A stretch of 7,660 nucleotides of DNA from Prevotellaceae bacterium (GTDB taxonomy: Bacteria; Bacteroidota; Bacteroidia; Bacteroidales; UBA932). Shown one piece after another: positions 5,053 through 7,660 of the stretch. The position numbers were made by a program, and so were the translations under genes. How positions within the stretch are numbered: the first letter of the stretch is position 1; every line of letters begins with the position of its first letter. The notes beneath the pieces are model-generated. The model was not told the DNA's origin, made no database searches, and worked only from the letters and a program-made list of their open reading frames with translations. The stretch lies in contig JAIRKX010000026.1 in the NCBI GenBank assembly GCA_031259805.1, positions 1 through 7,660 of the forward strand. Direction: 5' to 3'.

Positions 5053-7449
5053 ATGCTGCATCTTACTATTCGCAATTTGCGCCGCCACAACCTGTATGCG
5101 TGGATTAATGTTACGGGTTTGACCGTCGGGCTGACCGCCTGCATCCTCATTACGCTATGGGTGCAGGACGAACTGAGCTACGACCGCTTCCATTCGAAAG
5201 CCGGCAATATCTACCGGCTGAATTATGCCTCCCGTTTTTTTAAGAGCAATGAATTTTGGCCGGTGGCGCCGGTTCCGTTAGCGCCGGCGGTGCAACAAAC
5301 TTTTCCCGAAGTCGTCGACATCTGCCGTGTAGCCGAATACGGCGAAGCGGCTTTCTGGAGGTACGGCGAGAGCAAATATTCCCTTACGGGTATTGCGGTC
5401 GATGCGTCGTTTTTTACGCTCTTCGACTTCCCGCTGTCCGAAGGCGACCGCCGCAATCCCTTCCCCGACCCTTACTCAATCATCCTTTCGGAAACAAAAG
5501 CAAAGGCGCTCTTCGGCGACCGGAATCCCCTCGGCGAATCGCTGACAACCGACCAGGATATTCACTTCCGCATCACCGGCATCGTCAAAGACCCGCCGGC
5601 GCATTCAACCCTTCAATTCGATTACCTGCTGCCCACAGAAGCGCTACAGCATACCTACAGGGGCAACGGGTCATGGAAAATTATCCACGACGACTGGGGA
5701 TGGTTTCGCTGTGAAACATATTGCCTCCTCCGGCGCGGGGAAGATACGCAGGCCCTGGCGTCGAAAATATCGGAACACATTGCAGCCCTCATCCACAAAG
5801 CAAGCAAGGACGACGCCGACGAGGCAGGCGAGGTGCAGGAATGCACGTTCATTTTCCAGCCCCTGACTCAGATGCATCTCTATTACGCCGACGGCGAACC
5901 GAACGGCATGAAGACCGTCCGGATGCTGGCGCTCATCACTGCGCTGATACTGTTAGTCGCCTGCATCAACTACGTCAATCTGGTTACCGCCCGCGCCGTC
6001 CGGCGCAGCAAGGAGATGGCCGTCCGCAAAATCATGGGCGCACGCAAGCCGCGACTGTTTTTCCAACTGATGCAGGAAACGCTGGCGCTGCTGCTCATCG
6101 CGCTGGCGGCGGCATCGTTCCTGCTCTACTTCCTGCTCCCGATGTACAACGAACTTACGGGAAAGACGCTGGAGTATAGCCTCGCCGATCCGTCGATATG
6201 GAGGGTCTACGCGGTGATGGCCGCGAGCGTCCTGTTGCTGGCGGGGCTGTATCCGGCCTTCCTGCTGTCGGCCTTCCGTCCGATGGATGCCTTCCGCAGT
6301 CGCGAAAGCGGACGCAAACGCGGAACATACCTCCGGAAGGCGCTCGTCGTGCTGCAATTTGCCGTATCGTTCGGCCTGATTGTCGCCACGCTCGGCATCA
6401 CCCTCCAGATAGAATACATGCGCCGCAAAGACATGGGCTACGACAAAGAACATATCTTTAATTTCTCGACAGAGAAAATGAGGGCGCACTACGAGGTGGT
6501 GCGCGACGAACTCTTGCGCAATCCCGACATCCTCGACATCACAGCCTCCGAGCACCTGAATATGCTAATGTATACCATGTATGGCAGCACCTACTGGGAG
6601 GGCAAACCCGACGACCTCCATCTATGGGTTTATATAACCCACATACAACCCAACTTCTGCGACATGATGAAAATCCCCCTGCTGCGGGGCGAAGGGCTGT
6701 CGCCGAGCGACACGTTCAATCTTCTGGTCAACGAAGAAGCCGTCCGCGTCATGGGCATGGACGACCCCATCGGACAACTCGTGTACCTGAACAAAGGCGA
6801 TGAACAGCCGTACCGGATTAAAGGCGTCGTGAAGGATTTCCATTGCGTTACGCTGAACAAACAGATACCGCCGCTGCTGCTGCTGAATATTCTGCCGAAC
6901 AGCACGCAGCAAAACGGAGCAATCTATGTCAAAACCACCGGCGCCGGCGCCCAAAGCGCACTCGAGAGCATCAAGCCGTTGTGGGAACAGTATAACCCCG
7001 ACGGGGAATTTACCGGCTGGTTTTTAGACGACATCTTCGACAAGAATTACTCTAAGGAAATCCGCATGGGACGCCTGCTGGCGCTGTTTGCCCTGATTGC
7101 CGTATTCATATCCTGCATCGGGCTATTCGGATTAGTTACCTACACCGCCGAATCGCGGACAAAAGAAATCGGTATCCGCAAGGTCTTCGGCGCTACGGTC
7201 GGAAGTATTATCGCGATGCTCTCGAAGGAATTTCTATGGTTAGCCGGCATCGCCATGCTGCTGGCGTTCCCGATAGTCTATTTCTGGCTGCATCAGCTAC
7301 TGCAAAACTACGCCTACCACATCCCGTTAGCATGGTGGCTCTTTGCCGCCGGCGCGGCGATAACCCTCCTGCTCACCCTGCTATCGGTCGGCTTCAAAGC
7401 CTTCCGCGCGGCCACGGCAAACCCCGTGGAAGCGATAAAGACGGAGTGA
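5053..7449 (+). CDS. ABC transporter permease, FtsX/MacB family, double-module type (798 aa)
   Basis: A complete 798-residue permease ending in TGA. Order of parts: helix 1 (about 15-37); the motif ELSYDRFHSKAGNIYRL (40-56); the first extracytoplasmic MacB-like domain (about 45-285, with LFG at 153-155 and GIVKDPP at 176-182); helices near 289-310, 342-364 and 383-407 of the first FtsX module, with KEMAVRKIMGA at 320-330; helix 5 (about 429-450); the second extracytoplasmic domain (about 455-670, GVVKDFH at 591-597); and the last FtsX module with helices near 674-697, 722-745 and 760-782, EIGIRKVFGA at 705-714. This eight-helix layout puts two FtsX modules in one chain, so one protein could supply both halves of a transporter's membrane part. 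The start ATG 5053 gives a normal N-terminus (MLHLTIRNLRRHN). The final 50 nt are nearly identical to those of the second permease. The partner ATPase and substrate are not in the window. Confidence 0.95.
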   Translation: MLHLTIRNLRRHNLYAWINVTGLTVGLTACILITLWVQDELSYDRFHSKAGNIYRLNYASRFFKSNEFWPVAPVPLAPAVQQTFPEVVDICRVAEYGEAAFWRYGESKYSLTGIAVDASFFTLFDFPLSEGDRRNPFPDPYSIILSETKAKALFGDRNPLGESLTTDQDIHFRITGIVKDPPAHSTLQFDYLLPTEALQHTYRGNGSWKIIHDDWGWFRCETYCLLRRGEDTQALASKISEHIAALIHKASKDDADEAGEVQECTFIFQPLTQMHLYYADGEPNGMKTVRMLALITALILLVACINYVNLVTARAVRRSKEMAVRKIMGARKPRLFFQLMQETLALLLIALAAASFLLYFLLPMYNELTGKTLEYSLADPSIWRVYAVMAASVLLLAGLYPAFLLSAFRPMDAFRSRESGRKRGTYLRKALVVLQFAVSFGLIVATLGITLQIEYMRRKDMGYDKEHIFNFSTEKMRAHYEVVRDELLRNPDILDITASEHLNMLMYTMYGSTYWEGKPDDLHLWVYITHIQPNFCDMMKIPLLRGEGLSPSDTFNLLVNEEAVRVMGMDDPIGQLVYLNKGDEQPYRIKGVVKDFHCVTLNKQIPPLLLLNILPNSTQQNGAIYVKTTGAGAQSALESIKPLWEQYNPDGEFTGWFLDDIFDKNYSKEIRMGRLLALFALIAVFISCIGLFGLVTYTAESRTKEIGIRKVFGATVGSIIAMLSKEFLWLAGIAMLLAFPIVYFWLHQLLQNYAYHIPLAWWLFAAGAAITLLLTLLSVGFKAFRAATANPVEAIKTE

Positions 7450-7547
7450 GGTATGAAGGATGATGGATGATGGATGATGGATGATGGATGATGGATGAAG
7501 GATGAAGGATGATGGATGATGGATGATGGATGATGGATGATGGATGA
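7450..7547 (+). repeat. Heptamer tandem array, 14 units (mostly TGGATGA)
   Basis: Fourteen in-register units follow the TGA directly: ggtatga, aggatga, five tggatga, two aggatga, five tggatga. It is much more uniform than the array after the second permease, which suggests recent slippage or homogenisation. It then passes into the A/T-rich leader of the second four-helix-bundle copy. Confidence 0.93.
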
Positions 7548-7578
7548 AGTAAAAAAATAACAATATATTATAAGTATT
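7548..7578 (+). promoter_or_regulatory. A/T-rich leader of the second four-helix-bundle copy
   Basis: Homologous to 1968-1990: agt, a run of seven A, taacaatatatta, then a short extra segment (taagtatt) before the ATG. Conservation of this non-coding leader in both copies, in front of different permease genes, suggests it travels with the gene and may carry its promoter. No specific promoter boxes are assigned. Confidence 0.4.
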
Positions 7579-7660
7579 ATGAGGAAAAATATTTTAAAAG
7601 AAAAGACGTTTGCTTTTGCAATACGGTGTGTTAAATTGTATCAATATCTTGTGGAGACCA
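7579..7660 (+). CDS. Four helix bundle protein (IVP/S23 family), second copy, 3' end outside window
   Basis: Only the first 27 codons are in the window. They read MRKNILKEKTFAFAIRCVKL and continue YQYLVET, matching 26 of 27 residues of the complete copy at 1991-2344. Over the shared 82 nt there are six differences, five of them synonymous. The gene sits in the same place as the first copy: after an FtsX-family permease, a heptamer array and the same A/T-rich leader. The ATG is fixed by alignment with the first copy. Whether the rest of the gene is intact cannot be seen. Confidence 0.88.
   Translation, partial: MRKNILKEKTFAFAIRCVKLYQYLVET

Noticed and set aside
5953..6555. 200-residue minus-strand open frame inside the third permease
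   Set aside because: It lies antisense to a strongly supported permease gene, has no recognisable domain, and reads like a GC-rich shadow frame. The same applies to 839-1357 and 3673-4170.
7381..7563. Minus-strand open frame with IHHPSS-type repeats
   Set aside because: It is the translation of the TGGATGA heptamer array plus the end of the permease gene on the other strand; a 7-bp repeat gives a 7-residue repeat automatically.

Overview
The window looks like chromosomal accessory DNA from a member of the Bacteroidota, probably Bacteroidales. Three things point there: tandem large FtsX/MacB-type ABC permeases with the ending ANPVxAIKTE, a 23S-IVP-type four-helix-bundle gene, and start codons without clear Shine-Dalgarno sequences. 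This is inference from protein style; no rRNA, tRNA or other taxonomic marker is present.

Layout, all on the + strand: (1) the 3' part of a first ABC permease (2-1939; its 5' end is outside the window); (2) a short heptamer array, an A/T-rich leader and a complete 117-residue four-helix-bundle gene (1991-2344); (3) a 98-bp heptamer array in the opposite orientation (2346-2443); (4) a second complete permease (2446-4770); (5) a 282-bp intergenic region built of heptamers and two GC-rich palindromic elements (4771-5052); (6) a third complete permease (5053-7449); (7) a 98-bp heptamer array, the same A/T-rich leader, and the first 27 codons of a second, nearly identical four-helix-bundle gene (7579-7660), cut by the window edge.

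The permeases are double-module proteins: two copies of [membrane helix, extracytoplasmic domain, three-helix FtsX module]. They are paralogues, with the first and third more alike than either is to the second. They would form the membrane part of ABC machines that couple cytoplasmic ATP hydrolysis to extracytoplasmic movement. No ATPase, membrane-fusion protein or regulator is in the window, so substrate and partners cannot be read from it.

The most striking content is between the genes. Nearly every intergenic base belongs to a 7-bp tandem repeat (consensus roughly NGNATGA, with a derived ACTAAGA/GTTAAGA form). Arrays start exactly at the permease stop codons and run to within a few bases of the next start codon or leader. 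Two A/T-rich four-helix-bundle cassettes with the same leader sit inside this repeat landscape. The first is bracketed by heptamers in inverted orientation. The arrangement resembles a small repeat-associated mobile or hitchhiking cassette, but that is a hypothesis.
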